64,000 nt of DNA, taken from NCBI RefSeq assembly GCF_002920615.1, contig NZ_PQSU01000016.1, forward strand, positions 124,001 through 188,000, written 5' to 3'. Source of the DNA: Streptomyces sp. Ru62. GTDB lineage: Bacteria; Actinomycetota; Actinomycetes; Streptomycetales; Streptomycetaceae. The notes under the pieces are model-generated. The model did no database searches and was not told the origin of the DNA. It worked only from the letters and a program-made list of their open reading frames with translations. Of this stretch, positions 1-8,954 are shown in pieces. The stretch's first letter is position 1, and each line of letters begins with the position of its first letter. Made by a program: the position numbers and the translations under genes.

Positions 1-200
1 TTGTCCATGAGCTCGGGGCCCATGATGCCGTCGCGGAAGCCCGGGAAGTTCTCCACCTCGGTGGTGTTCATCAGGGCGCCTCCCGCGGTGACGGCGCCTT
101 CGAACACCAGGGGCTTCAGCGACGCACGGGCGGTGTAGAGCGCCGCCGTGTAGCCTGCGGGCCCGGAGCCGATGATGATCACGTTACGGACGTCGCTCAC
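1..200 (-). CDS. trxB: Thioredoxin reductase, N-terminal part (cut by window edge)
   Basis: The first 66 codons of a flavoprotein that reduces thioredoxin with NADPH in the cytoplasm. The FAD-binding dinucleotide motif IIIGSGPAGYTAALYTARA lies about 8 residues from the start, followed by the TrxB-typical stretch MNTTEVENFPGF. The GTG start at 200 gives the usual TrxB N-terminus; the C-terminal part lies beyond position 1. It is the last visible gene of a leftward run behind sigM and its anti-sigma gene, an order also found in Mycobacterium (sigM, anti-sigma, trxB, trx). A SigR-type promoter sits 71 bp upstream, so it probably also responds to disulfide stress independently of the operon. Confidence 0.95.
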   Translation of the reverse strand, partial: MSDVRNVIIIGSGPAGYTAALYTARASLKPLVFEGAVTAGGALMNTTEVENFPGFRDGIMGPELMD

Positions 201-270
201 GGCTTGATTCCTCGTCTCTGGTCTGCGTCAGTCGACCGGTGGGAGCCCCTTTCGGGACTCTCACCCCACC

Positions 271-298
271 CAACGGATCCTACGGGCCCCGCATTCCC
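271..298 (-). promoter_or_regulatory. SigR-type (disulfide-stress) promoter of trxB
   Basis: On the minus strand GGGAAT (298-293) is followed, after exactly 18 bp, by GTTG (274-271). This matches the known Streptomyces SigR consensus GGAAT-N18-GTT. It lies about 70 bp before the trxB GTG. The trxBA operon of S. coelicolor is a classical SigR target, so position and sequence agree. The factor has not been shown here; this rests on motif and context. Confidence 0.8.
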
Positions 299-354
299 GG
301 TGTGCCACGGCACACGCGTGCCCTGCAACGGCCGAAGGAGTGTTCCAGCCCGGC

Positions 355-1296
355 TCAGTGACGCGCGACGGACTGCTTCAGCAGAACCGTGCCGGCCGAA
401 GCGGTCTGCTGGTGCACACAGGCCGCGTCGACCACATAGGCGGTGACCCGCTTGCTGTCGTGTGTGTCGGCCACGACGACGAGATAGGCAGCCTTACCCG
501 CGTACGTTCCCGTCTTGGCGCCCAGGACGTCAGCGTTCTGGTTGAGTGCTTGCCGGACACAGTCGGGGACCGGAACCGCGGTCTGGAGCAGGGTGTTGGG
601 GCCCTCCGTCGAGCCGGGCGTGTCCGACCCGCCGTCCCCGCCCAGTCGAGGCTTCGCACTGTCCGGCAGCAGACCCTTCTTGGTGGTGAGGAGGGTGTGC
701 ACCTGGTTCTGCACGCTGTCACCGGAGAAGGTGTCGACGGATGCGGTCGGCGTCCCGTGGGCGGTCGTGTGGTCGGTGGTGTCCCCGAGCGACTTCACGA
801 TCAGGCCTCCGGCCCCCAGTACCGCGGCGGTCAGAACGGCGCTCAGGACGAGCCGGCCACGGCGCCGCCCAGGCTGTGGTCCCTTGCGGCCGGGTCCGGT
901 CCCCGCGCGCGGGCGCCCTGCGGGGCGGTCAGCAGGGTGATCAGTGGCAGGGACGATGGAGTGGGGAGCGGGGTGCGCACTGACGTGAGCAACGGGGGGT
1001 GATGTTTCACGTGAAACATCGCCTGCGGTGTCTTCGCCGCCCGCGTTCAGTGGTGTCTCGGCTGCAAGGGCGACACCGATGCGCTCGACCACATCGTCCG
1101 GCATGCGTTCCGGCGCCGGCACGGACCCCAGCAGGCCGCGGATCTCCTCCAGCGACGTATATACGTACGCGCACTCCTCGCACACGCCCAGATGGCTCCG
1201 TACGGCGGTGCTGCGGTCCGGTGGAAGGAGGCCCTCGGTGAGGTCGGAGATCTCCGCGACGTCCGGGTGCCCGGCCGTGTCTGTCGTGGAAGTCAC
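355..1296 (-). CDS. Zinc-type anti-sigma factor partner of SigM, single TM segment
   Basis: A 313-residue anti-sigma factor expected to hold the adjacent ECF sigma factor inactive at the membrane. The N-terminal domain carries the ZAS motif His35-x3-Cys39-x2-Cys42. A long Pro/Arg-rich linker leads to one membrane helix at about residues 149-168 and an extracytoplasmic C-terminal domain. The GTG start at 1296 has GGAGG just upstream and overlaps the sigM stop as GTGA, so the two are translationally coupled; upstream extensions of the frame lie inside sigM and are rejected. A perfect parS site lies inside the gene and encodes Val-Ser-Arg-Glu-Thr (residues 94-98) in the linker. Homologues sit between sigM and trxB in Mycobacterium. 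Confidence 0.88.
   Translation of the reverse strand: MTSTTDTAGHPDVAEISDLTEGLLPPDRSTAVRSHLGVCEECAYVYTSLEEIRGLLGSVPAPERMPDDVVERIGVALAAETPLNAGGEDTAGDVSRETSPPVAHVSAHPAPHSIVPATDHPADRPAGRPRAGTGPGRKGPQPGRRRGRLVLSAVLTAAVLGAGGLIVKSLGDTTDHTTAHGTPTASVDTFSGDSVQNQVHTLLTTKKGLLPDSAKPRLGGDGGSDTPGSTEGPNTLLQTAVPVPDCVRQALNQNADVLGAKTGTYAGKAAYLVVVADTHDSKRVTAYVVDAACVHQQTASAGTVLLKQSVARH
1004..1017. other. parS site (perfect), inside the anti-sigma gene
   Basis: Exact GTTTCACGTGAAAC, extended to the 20-bp palindrome GATGTTTCACGTGAAACATC (1001-1020). This is the known Streptomyces ParB-binding sequence. Unlike most sites in this window it lies well inside a coding region. Confidence 0.93.
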
Positions 1297-2042
1297 GCTC
1301 GCCCACCTCCGCCCTTCACTACGGCTGTATCGCTCGGTCCCGCGTCCTTGGAATGTCCGCTCGGTGACCCCGTTGCCGGTGGGACGGATGACCCCTGCCC
1401 CCGGTTCCGTTCCGGGCCGGTCTCTTTCCCTCCTCCGACACCGGCCGATCGCGCCTGCGGAGTGCCTTCGGGCCGTAGATGGGTGAGCAGCGGCAGCAGT
1501 CTTGCCCTGCCCCGGGCGCACCGGCTCTTCACCGTCCCCGTGGGGACATCGAGGATCCGCGCGGCCTCCGCCACGGGGTAGCCCTGCATGTCCACCAGGA
1601 CCAAAGCGGCCCGCTGCTCGGGCGGAAGGGTGCCGAGCGCTTCGAGGAGCTGGCGGTGCACGTCCTTCCGCTCGGCCGGCGCCGAGGCGGACTCGTACGG
1701 CTCCAGCAGTTGCTCCAGCCGCTCGGTGTCGTCGACCGGAGCCGTCTTCCGCGAGGCTGCCTTACGCGCCCGGTCCAGGCAGGCGTTCACCGTGATCCTG
1801 TGCAGCCACGTCGTGACGGCCGACTGTCCCCGGAAGGTGTGGGCGGCCCGGTAGGCCGACACCAGGGCGTCCTGAACGGCGTCAGCGGCCTCCTCGCGGT
1901 CCCCCAGGGTCCGCAGGGCGACCGCCCAGAGCCGGTCCCGGTGGCGCCGCACGATCTCACCGAAGGCCTCGGGGTCGCCTTCGACGTGGCGGGCGAGCAG
2001 GTCGCGGTCGCCCACTCCGTCGTATCCGGCGCCCTCCGCCAT
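1293..2042 (-). CDS. sigM: ECF RNA polymerase sigma factor SigM
   Basis: A 249-residue group 4 sigma factor. Region 2 (about residues 15-95) includes FGEIVRRHRDRLWAVALRTL and the DAVQDALVSAYRA helix; region 4 (about 130-185) includes ALGTLPPEQRAALVLVDMQG and the helix-turn-helix VAEAARILDVPTGTVKSR. The last 60 residues are a low-complexity Gly/Ser/Pro tail, longer than in most ECF factors. It ends in a GTGA overlap with its anti-sigma gene and starts 25 bp after the pseudokinase gene, so it belongs to the murJ-led leftward operon. The neighbourhood matches sigM of actinobacteria. The stimulus it answers to cannot be read from the sequence. Confidence 0.9.
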   Translation of the reverse strand: MAEGAGYDGVGDRDLLARHVEGDPEAFGEIVRRHRDRLWAVALRTLGDREEAADAVQDALVSAYRAAHTFRGQSAVTTWLHRITVNACLDRARKAASRKTAPVDDTERLEQLLEPYESASAPAERKDVHRQLLEALGTLPPEQRAALVLVDMQGYPVAEAARILDVPTGTVKSRCARGRARLLPLLTHLRPEGTPQARSAGVGGGKETGPERNRGQGSSVPPATGSPSGHSKDAGPSDTAVVKGGGGRA

Positions 2043-2067
2043 CTGCCCCTCCGGTCCGGGTGAGACG

Positions 2068-3789
2068 TCAGCCCGTGAACTTCACTTCGCCGATGGCCTG
2101 CTTGTAGCCGGCGCTGGCGTACAAGGTGGAGTCGTACCCCGAGTTGGGCACGGCCGTCAGCCAGACGAGAACGTACTGCGTCTTGACCGACTTGGTGACC
2201 CTCACCGTGGCCGTGGTGCCCGTCGTCGTGGCGCTGCCGATCTTCGTCATGGAATCCAGCGAGACCGGGGACAGCGAATCCGCGGCGTACAGCTCGACCG
2301 TCGTGTGGTCACCGCCGTAGCGGAGGTCGATGGTGGCCGTACGGAGCTCCTTGGCCGAGCCGAGGTCGTACACGATGCCGACGCCCGGCTTGAACGGCGC
2401 GATCGTCGGACCTTCGTTGAAGCTCTTGGTCTTCCAGTACGTCGAGGTGTCGCCGTCGTACGTCTTGGGGACGTTACCGGGACTCTGGGCGTCGCCCTTG
2501 GCGACGAACTCCTGGCCGTTCTGGATCTTTATGGGGGTCGGCTTCGGCTTCACGGCGTTCTTGTCGCCGCCGTCCGTCGTCTGGCTCTTGTTGGTGTCGT
2601 CCGACTTCCCGCCCCGGTCCATCAGAGCGTCCGCCAGTTGCCAGCTGCCCAGACCCAGGGCCGCGATGAGCAGGGCCGACACCGCCCACTTCAGGGCCTT
2701 CCCGGTGCGGCTCTGCAGCGGGGGCGGCGGGGGAGCGATCGGCTGCGTGACCCCCGGGTGCGGGGCCGGGCGGCCGTAGGTGCCCTGCTGATAGGTCGTG
2801 CGCTGGTACTCCGGCGGTGCCGTGAACGCGGGCTCGGGCGGGCGGATGCGCGGCATCTCACCGATCGCCTTCACCAGCTCCTCCGGCGTGGTGCACGGAG
2901 CCTCGTGACGGGACGCCGTGGCACCGTCGTTGACGAGGGCGCGCATGGCGAGTTCGGACAGTCCGCGGTGCACACCGGCCCGCACCTGGTCCGGAGGGAT
3001 GAGGCCGATGTCCTTGGGCAGACCGGACAGACCGTAGGCGTCGCTCTCGTAGGGCCAGCGCTGGGTCAGCGCCGCGTACAGCAGGGCGCCGATCGCCTCG
3101 GTGTCGGTGCGCTGCGGTGTGTCGGAGGTGACGCCCCGCAAGGCGGCGTTCACGGCGAGACCACGGATGCGCCACTGACCGGTGGAGGCGCGCAGCACGG
3201 CGTTCGGGTTCAGCCGCAGATGGGCGAGGCCCTCCCGGTGGGCGGCGGCCATGGCGGAGGCGACCTGACTGACCATCTGGTAGGCGTCGTGCGGTTCCAG
3301 CGGGCCGCCGGCGAGCAGCGTGGACAGTTCGGTGGCGTCGGGCAGCCACTCGTGGACGACGTAGACGAGGTCGTTCTCCTCGACGGCGTCGAGGACCTGG
3401 ACGAAGCGCGGATCGCCGAGGAGTGCCGAGGATCGGGCGGCGGCGAGGACGGAACGGGCCCGGGCGTGGTCCGCGGGCAGTACATGGACGCCGACGGCAC
3501 GACGGAGTTTCTCGTCGACCGCACGCCAACTGCTGAATCCGTCCAGACGGGTGACGCACTCCTCCAGCCGGTAGCGTCTGGCGAGCTTGTGACCGCTGTG
3601 CAACTCCGGAGGCGATGCCTTCCGTCCGGGACCTTCGGTTCCGCCGCTCCCCTGTGCCTCCACGCTGTCCGTGTCCCGCTCCGGGTTCTTGGCCACCCCG
3701 TCGGCCGTGGACTGGTCCGCCTTGGCGGTCAGCGGTTGCTCACCGCTGTTGTCTGCCACGTCGACGGCAGCCGTGCTCCGTTCCGCCAC
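2068..3789 (-). CDS. Membrane pseudokinase, MurJ-associated, with extracytoplasmic C-terminal domain
   Basis: About 573 residues. The cytoplasmic part (roughly 75-310) has a protein-kinase fold without catalytic residues: the HRD-loop position reads HLRLNPNAV and no DFG is visible. A Pro-rich stretch leads to one membrane helix near 366-385. Outside the membrane a Thr/Ser-rich linker precedes a beta-rich C-terminal domain resembling a discoidin/galactose-binding fold. In mycobacteria the matching pseudokinase is fused to MviN/MurJ and recruits a phosphothreonine-binding FHA protein; here it is a separate gene directly after murJ, so regulating lipid II export is the likely role. The start is uncertain: GTG at 3789 has GGGGAGG 11 bp upstream, while a frame-extending GTG at 3849 lacks a good ribosome site. 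Confidence 0.82.
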   Translation of the reverse strand: MAERSTAAVDVADNSGEQPLTAKADQSTADGVAKNPERDTDSVEAQGSGGTEGPGRKASPPELHSGHKLARRYRLEECVTRLDGFSSWRAVDEKLRRAVGVHVLPADHARARSVLAAARSSALLGDPRFVQVLDAVEENDLVYVVHEWLPDATELSTLLAGGPLEPHDAYQMVSQVASAMAAAHREGLAHLRLNPNAVLRASTGQWRIRGLAVNAALRGVTSDTPQRTDTEAIGALLYAALTQRWPYESDAYGLSGLPKDIGLIPPDQVRAGVHRGLSELAMRALVNDGATASRHEAPCTTPEELVKAIGEMPRIRPPEPAFTAPPEYQRTTYQQGTYGRPAPHPGVTQPIAPPPPPLQSRTGKALKWAVSALLIAALGLGSWQLADALMDRGGKSDDTNKSQTTDGGDKNAVKPKPTPIKIQNGQEFVAKGDAQSPGNVPKTYDGDTSTYWKTKSFNEGPTIAPFKPGVGIVYDLGSAKELRTATIDLRYGGDHTTVELYAADSLSPVSLDSMTKIGSATTTGTTATVRVTKSVKTQYVLVWLTAVPNSGYDSTLYASAGYKQAIGEVKFTG

Positions 3790-3907
3790 CGTCGTCCCTG
3801 CCTCCCCATCCGTTGCACGCTGTCCGACGCCGAAACCAATTGTGCCCACAGTCCGCCGCTATGCACGACACACAGCAGCGGACGATGGTTGTGCGCCTAC
3901 CCCCGCC

Positions 3908-6280
3908 TCAACGCCCCAGACGCCCGCGCACCATACCGACGAGCGAGTTGAGTTCCTCGATGCGCATCCGGCGGGCGGCGACGAAGAAGACGCCGAAGAG
4001 AACGGCACCGCCGGCGAGCAGCGCGGCGAAGGAGCCCACGACGCCCAGGCCGAGGGTGTGTCCGATGCCGTAGCAGGCCGCGCCGCTGAGGAGGGCCGCC
4101 GGAACCGAGGCGATACCCAGTCGCGCGTAGGTGCGCAGCACTCGGGAGCCGTCCAGGTCGCCACCCAGCCGCTGGCGCAGCCGGCGCCAGGCGACGCCCA
4201 CCCCGATGGCGTAGGCGAGGCCGTAGGAGGCTGCCATGCCGGCGACGGCCCAGCGCGCCGGCAGCAGGAAGTAGCAGAGGGCCGAGGCTCCGGCGTTGAC
4301 CGCGGCCACCATGACCGTGTTGTAGAAGGGGGTGCGGGTGTCCTCGTAGGCGTAGAAGGCGCGCAGGACGACGTACTGCACGGAGTAGGGGATCAGACCG
4401 AGGGCGAAGGCCATCAGCATGTAACCCATGTTGGTGGCCGCGCCGGTGCCGGCGGAGCCGAAGATCAGCGTGCACATCGGGACGCCGAGCGAGACGAACC
4501 CGAAGGCGATCGGCACGATGGCGACCGCGGTGGTGCGCAGACCCTGGGAGATGTCGTCGCGGACGGCACCCGCGTCGCCCTCGGCGGCCGAACGCGAGAT
4601 GCGCGGCAGCAGGGCGGCCATCAGGGAGACGGTGATGATGGCCTGCGGCAGGCCCCAGATCAGCTGGGCGTTGGCGTAGGCGGCGAATCCGGCGCCCTTG
4701 ACCCCGGAGTCCTTGCCGGCGGCGGTGGACAGCTGGGTCACGACCATGGCGCCCGCCTGGTTGGCGAGGACGAACAGGACCGTCCACTTGGCGAGCATCG
4801 CGGCCTTGCCCAGGCCGTGGCCCTTCCAGTCGAAGCGCAGCCGGACCCGGAAGCCGGTCTCGCGCAGGTAGGGGATCATCGCCAGGGCCTGGACGACCAG
4901 GCCGAGCAGCACTCCGACGCCGAGCAGACGCTGGCCCTCCGGCGGGATGTTCTGGACCGTCATGTGCGAGTTCGCGGCGGTGCCGTAGACCCAGATGAAC
5001 ATGCCGAGCGTCACGATGATGACGATGTTGTTCAGGACCGGGGTCCACATCATCGCGCCGAACTTGCCGCGGGCGTTGAGGATCTGACCCATCACCACGT
5101 GGATGCCCATGAAGAAGATCGAGGGCAGGAAGTAACGGGTGAAGGTGACCGCGACCTCGTTCGCCGCCGGGTCGTTGGCCACCGGGGCGGCCAGCAGGCG
5201 CACCAGCAGCGGTGCGGCGAACATCGCGAGCCCGGTGAGTGCGGCGAGGGCCACCATCACGAGGGTCAGCAGCCGGTTGGCGAAGGCCTCGCCGCCGTCC
5301 TCGTCTTCCTTCATGGAACGCACCAGTTGGGGCACGAACACGGAGTTCAGGCCGCCGCCGACGGTGAGGATGTAGATCATCGTCGGCAGTTGGTAGGCCA
5401 CCTGGAAGGAGTCGGCGAGGAAGCCGAGGCCCAGCGCGGCGGCGATCAGCGCGGAGCGGATGAAGCCGGTGAGCCGGGAGACCATCGTGCCCGCCGCCAT
5501 GACCGCACTGGACTTCAGCAGCCCGCCGGCCCGCCCGCCCTTCTTGGCGGGAGCGGCCGTGTCACCGGCCGTGGTGGCTTCCGGCTCGCTGAGCCCCGGA
5601 CCCGCGGGGCCCGGAGCGGCGGCCGGGGCGGGCACCTGGGACTGTGCCGCGTACCCGGTGGCGGACGGACCGGCCGGGTATCCGGCGCCGGTGTACGGGT
5701 GGCCCTGCTGCGGGCCGTGAGCGTGCGGCGGCGGGTACTGGCCGGCGGGGCCGTACCCACCGCCAGGTGCCGCGGCAGGTCCCGGAACGGCCGGGGGATC
5801 CATGGGCGCGTGGGCGCCGCCCTGCTGCTGGTCCTTGAAGAGGTGCGCGAAGGCGTCCGGCTCGTGGTACTCCTCGCCGGAGTGCGAGACCAGATCGTCC
5901 ACGCCCACGAACTGGGTCGTGCGCGGGTCTTCGCCGTACGGCAGGTACGGGGACGCGCTCCCCGGCTCCGGTGCCGGGGTCTGCGCCCACACGTTCGGGT
6001 CGGGCGCGTAGGGCGACTGGGCGGGAGGGGCGTACAGCGGCTGCTGCTGGTCGTACGTGCCCGGGGGCGGCGGCGGGTGCGCGGCACGGTCGTACAGCGC
6101 CTCGGCGACCGGGTCCTGGGCGGCCAGGTCGTGTGCCCGGTAGGGGTCCTGCTCGTAGGCGTCCTGGAGATACATGTCCGCCGCGTGCTGCGGCGGTACC
6201 TGGCCGGGCTCGGGCGGCGGCTCGGGGTAGCCCGAGCCGGCCGCGCCCTGACCGCGGTCACCGTCGTACGGCGCGTTCAT
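3908..6280 (-). CDS. murJ: Lipid II flippase MurJ (MviN) with long disordered N-terminus
   Basis: A 790-residue membrane protein that moves lipid II across the membrane for peptidoglycan synthesis. Residues 1 to about 250 are Pro/Gly/Gln/Tyr-rich and disordered; the MOP-superfamily core starts near residue 252 (LLKSSAVMAAGTMVSRLTGF) and spans about 14 helices. The conserved GGGLNSVFVPQLVR stretch near residue 310 is clear. The ATG at 6280 follows GAGGTGGGG. It lies 45 bp after the upstream secreted/membrane protein gene and leads into the pseudokinase gene. The long N-terminal tail is typical of actinobacterial MurJ and is probably a site for phosphorylation or partner binding (inference). 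Confidence 0.92.
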   Translation of the reverse strand: MNAPYDGDRGQGAAGSGYPEPPPEPGQVPPQHAADMYLQDAYEQDPYRAHDLAAQDPVAEALYDRAAHPPPPPGTYDQQQPLYAPPAQSPYAPDPNVWAQTPAPEPGSASPYLPYGEDPRTTQFVGVDDLVSHSGEEYHEPDAFAHLFKDQQQGGAHAPMDPPAVPGPAAAPGGGYGPAGQYPPPHAHGPQQGHPYTGAGYPAGPSATGYAAQSQVPAPAAAPGPAGPGLSEPEATTAGDTAAPAKKGGRAGGLLKSSAVMAAGTMVSRLTGFIRSALIAAALGLGFLADSFQVAYQLPTMIYILTVGGGLNSVFVPQLVRSMKEDEDGGEAFANRLLTLVMVALAALTGLAMFAAPLLVRLLAAPVANDPAANEVAVTFTRYFLPSIFFMGIHVVMGQILNARGKFGAMMWTPVLNNIVIIVTLGMFIWVYGTAANSHMTVQNIPPEGQRLLGVGVLLGLVVQALAMIPYLRETGFRVRLRFDWKGHGLGKAAMLAKWTVLFVLANQAGAMVVTQLSTAAGKDSGVKGAGFAAYANAQLIWGLPQAIITVSLMAALLPRISRSAAEGDAGAVRDDISQGLRTTAVAIVPIAFGFVSLGVPMCTLIFGSAGTGAATNMGYMLMAFALGLIPYSVQYVVLRAFYAYEDTRTPFYNTVMVAAVNAGASALCYFLLPARWAVAGMAASYGLAYAIGVGVAWRRLRQRLGGDLDGSRVLRTYARLGIASVPAALLSGAACYGIGHTLGLGVVGSFAALLAGGAVLFGVFFVAARRMRIEELNSLVGMVRGRLGR

Positions 6281-6325
6281 GCTTACCCCACCTCATCGTC
6301 CCGGGCCCACCGGCCACGACATCGC

Positions 6326-8698
6326 TCAACGGTCCACTCTCTCACCCGTCCCGGACGGGTCGGCGCTTTCCGGTGCGGTGTCCGGCGCAGGGTCACTCGG
6401 CTGCTCCGGGTCGTCTGCCCCGGAGGTGGAGTCGGACTCTTCCGGGAGACGGTCGCCGGGCGCTTCCGGGTTCCCGGGCTCGCCCGTGTTCTCCCCCGCC
6501 GTGCCGGGGCCGTCCTCGTCGGCCTGCCGGGCGGCCGCGCGCTTGCGCTGGGTGTACATGCGGAAGCCGGCGAGCACCAGGAGCAGGACGCCGCCCCCGA
6601 TGACCAGCATCACGGTGGGCGTGACCTCGGTGACCTTCACATCGAAGCTGACGGCGTCACCGTAGGGCTTGCCGTCCTCGGTGTACAGCTGGGCGAGGAC
6701 CGTCACCCGGCCGTTGGCGTTGGCGGAGGTGGTGAACTTCACCGACTGGCTGTGCCCGCCGGAGACCTCCACAGGCTGCTCGTCATAGGCCTTGCCGTGG
6801 ATCTTCAGACGGGTCGGCATGGTGGAGGTGAGGCGCAGCACCAGGTGACCCACGGGCTGGACCAGGTTGTTCTGAACGGTCACCGGGATGGTGGCGCTCC
6901 GCCCCGAAAGCTTCGTCTCGGACTTGTCGATCAGCTTGACCTGTTGGGTCAGGTCGTCGATCCATGCCTCCACGCCATCGCGATAGCTGACCGCCTCGCC
7001 GCGCCTGCCCCGCCAGGACGTGGACATCTCGCGGTTTATGGCCCGCCCGAAGGGCGTGACCACGCGGGACTGGTCGGAGAGGATCACCCGGAAGTTGTCG
7101 AGCTTGTCCTGAGTGCGGGCGATCTGGTCGAAGACCGCCCGCGGCAGTTCCTGCCGGCGCAGCGAGGACGGGTAGGCGTACGTCGACGGGATGCGCGTGG
7201 TGGCGCCCGGGTCGGGCTTGTCCTTTGCCGCCGCGGAGAGGTCCTGGAACTGCGACCAGGTGCCGCCCTGGAGTGCCTTCAGCGCCACCGCCATCGCCTG
7301 CGCCTGGCTCGCCGTGGGCATGCGCTGCGGGGCGACGACGATGCTGCGCTGCTTGTCCGTCTGCGCGTTCAGCGCCAGGCTCTGGGCCAGGAACCGCTGG
7401 ACGGCGAGGGTGGCCGAGCCCGCCTTCGTGAGGTCGCCCTCGAACGCCTTGGACAGCCGGGCGTCGGCGACCACCGCCGTGGTGCCTCCCCCGACCGGAC
7501 GGGCGGCGGACGGCGTGTACGGCAGTCCGCCGGTCTCCTGGAGGCTGTCGCTGCGGGCGATCACCCGGTCGGCGCCGGCGGAGGTCGCGACCTTCATGAT
7601 CGACGGGTCCACGGCACCGTTCACCGGCCAGGCGAAGTCGGTGCTCGGTGTGACATGGAGCACGGTCTTCACGGTGATCGCAGCGACGTCGGTGGCGTCC
7701 TTGAGGTGGCTGAGCGATCCGGTGACGCTGGTGCCGTTGTGTGCCAGGGAGGCCAGGTCCGGGTCGGCGAACGGCAGGGCGACGACCTCCTTGCCGGCCA
7801 CCGCCTTCTGCAGGGCCGCCAGCCACTGCTTGGCGATCGCCTGGTGTTCCCGTGGACCGGGCGTGCTGGTGCCGTCGGCGCCCTGGAGCCGGTAGTTGCC
7901 CGCGGCCATCGCGTCGACCGAGGCGAGGAGGTCGGGATCGATCACCCAGGTGACGTCGAGGTCCTTGCCCAGGTCCACCATCTGGGCCAGCCGGCCGCCG
8001 GGGGCCAGCTCCTTGGCCAGGTCGTCGTCGAGGAACTCCGGCGTCTGCAGCTCGCCCGCGCCCGTCTTGGCCGTCATGTGGACCGTGGAGATCAGCGGCC
8101 ACAGGAACGACGTCTTGGTCTTGGTGTCGGCCTCTGACGGCTGCCATGGCAGGAACGTCCGCTGGATGCCGAGCACCTGGTCCCAGGCCTGGGCGGAGGT
8201 CTGGCCGGACAGGGCGACCCCGAACTCGTAGACCCCGTCGTCCCCGAGGTCGAGCTTGTCCACGGGGACGGAGATCGTGAAGTGCTCGGCGACCCCGGGG
8301 GCGAGCTTGTCGAACTTCTCCTCGTACTTGTCGCCGACCTCCGTGCCGGTGCTGCCCTGAGGCTCGTCGGAGTGCCGGGCGACGGAATCGATCTCCGAGC
8401 GGCTGGTCAGCTCGGGGCCCACCCGCAGACCCACATGGGCGTCGGTGACGGTTTGCTTGCCGTTGTTGGTCACCGTGCCCGACACGGTCAACGTGTCGCC
8501 GTCCGTGGGGGCGCTGGGGCTGAGCGAGTCCACGGAGACGGACACCGTGCCGGACGAGGCGGCCTGAGCGGGCCCGGCGGCGGGCAGCTGGAGCACACCC
8601 GCCAGCAGTGGGGCCCCGGCGAGCAGTGCTCCGGCGCGCCGCAGCCACCGGCGGGCAGGTGAGGCACTGGTCCCCTGGAAGTCAGCCGCCTCGGCCAC
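6326..8698 (-). CDS. Large secreted, membrane-anchored DUF6049-type protein
   Basis: A 790-residue protein with a signal peptide (twin Arg in RRWLRRAGALLAG, cleavage near AQA-AS at about residue 47), Ig-like beta domains early on (TDGDTLTVSGTVTNNGKQTV), a large central domain, another beta domain, one C-terminal membrane helix near 693-712 and a short acidic tail. Its place between murJ and the cca gene matches the Rv3909 position in M. tuberculosis. Function is unknown; conserved linkage to murJ suggests an envelope role. The GTG at 8698 is taken as start because it begins a clean signal peptide, though its ribosome site (GAGGGA) is distant. Confidence 0.8.
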   Translation of the reverse strand: MAEAADFQGTSASPARRWLRRAGALLAGAPLLAGVLQLPAAGPAQAASSGTVSVSVDSLSPSAPTDGDTLTVSGTVTNNGKQTVTDAHVGLRVGPELTSRSEIDSVARHSDEPQGSTGTEVGDKYEEKFDKLAPGVAEHFTISVPVDKLDLGDDGVYEFGVALSGQTSAQAWDQVLGIQRTFLPWQPSEADTKTKTSFLWPLISTVHMTAKTGAGELQTPEFLDDDLAKELAPGGRLAQMVDLGKDLDVTWVIDPDLLASVDAMAAGNYRLQGADGTSTPGPREHQAIAKQWLAALQKAVAGKEVVALPFADPDLASLAHNGTSVTGSLSHLKDATDVAAITVKTVLHVTPSTDFAWPVNGAVDPSIMKVATSAGADRVIARSDSLQETGGLPYTPSAARPVGGGTTAVVADARLSKAFEGDLTKAGSATLAVQRFLAQSLALNAQTDKQRSIVVAPQRMPTASQAQAMAVALKALQGGTWSQFQDLSAAAKDKPDPGATTRIPSTYAYPSSLRRQELPRAVFDQIARTQDKLDNFRVILSDQSRVVTPFGRAINREMSTSWRGRRGEAVSYRDGVEAWIDDLTQQVKLIDKSETKLSGRSATIPVTVQNNLVQPVGHLVLRLTSTMPTRLKIHGKAYDEQPVEVSGGHSQSVKFTTSANANGRVTVLAQLYTEDGKPYGDAVSFDVKVTEVTPTVMLVIGGGVLLLVLAGFRMYTQRKRAAARQADEDGPGTAGENTGEPGNPEAPGDRLPEESDSTSGADDPEQPSDPAPDTAPESADPSGTGERVDR

Positions 8699-8954
8699 GC
8701 GCTCGCCCGTCCCTCGTCGTCGTCAGTGGTCGTCGGAATGTGCGTCCACGCATGGTAACGATGCGCGCTGAGGGGAAGTGCCGCGGTCTCCTCCACAAGA
8801 TCGAAGGACAACCGTGACCCGTCCCCTATATCCAGTATCGAGGGGAGAGCGGCCGTACGCCGCAAGAGCAGCGCTTGCACGGGTATGCCGGGAGCTGTCC
8901 GTAGCGCGTTATGGGGGCGCCTCTGGCCACGCGGGGCACGTACCCTCTTCTGTT

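Noticed and set aside
3671..8137. 1488-codon open frame on the plus strand
   Set aside because: It is the antisense of murJ and the DUF6049-type gene; its Gly/Arg/His/Asp-rich translation has no family features. High GC makes long shadow frames common here.
8699..8954. Search for the MutT4-like Nudix gene that lies near this point in Mycobacterium
   Set aside because: The 256-bp gap between the DUF6049-type gene and cca has no Nudix box in any frame; the only Nudix gene in the window is at 32903-33385 and is not adjacent.
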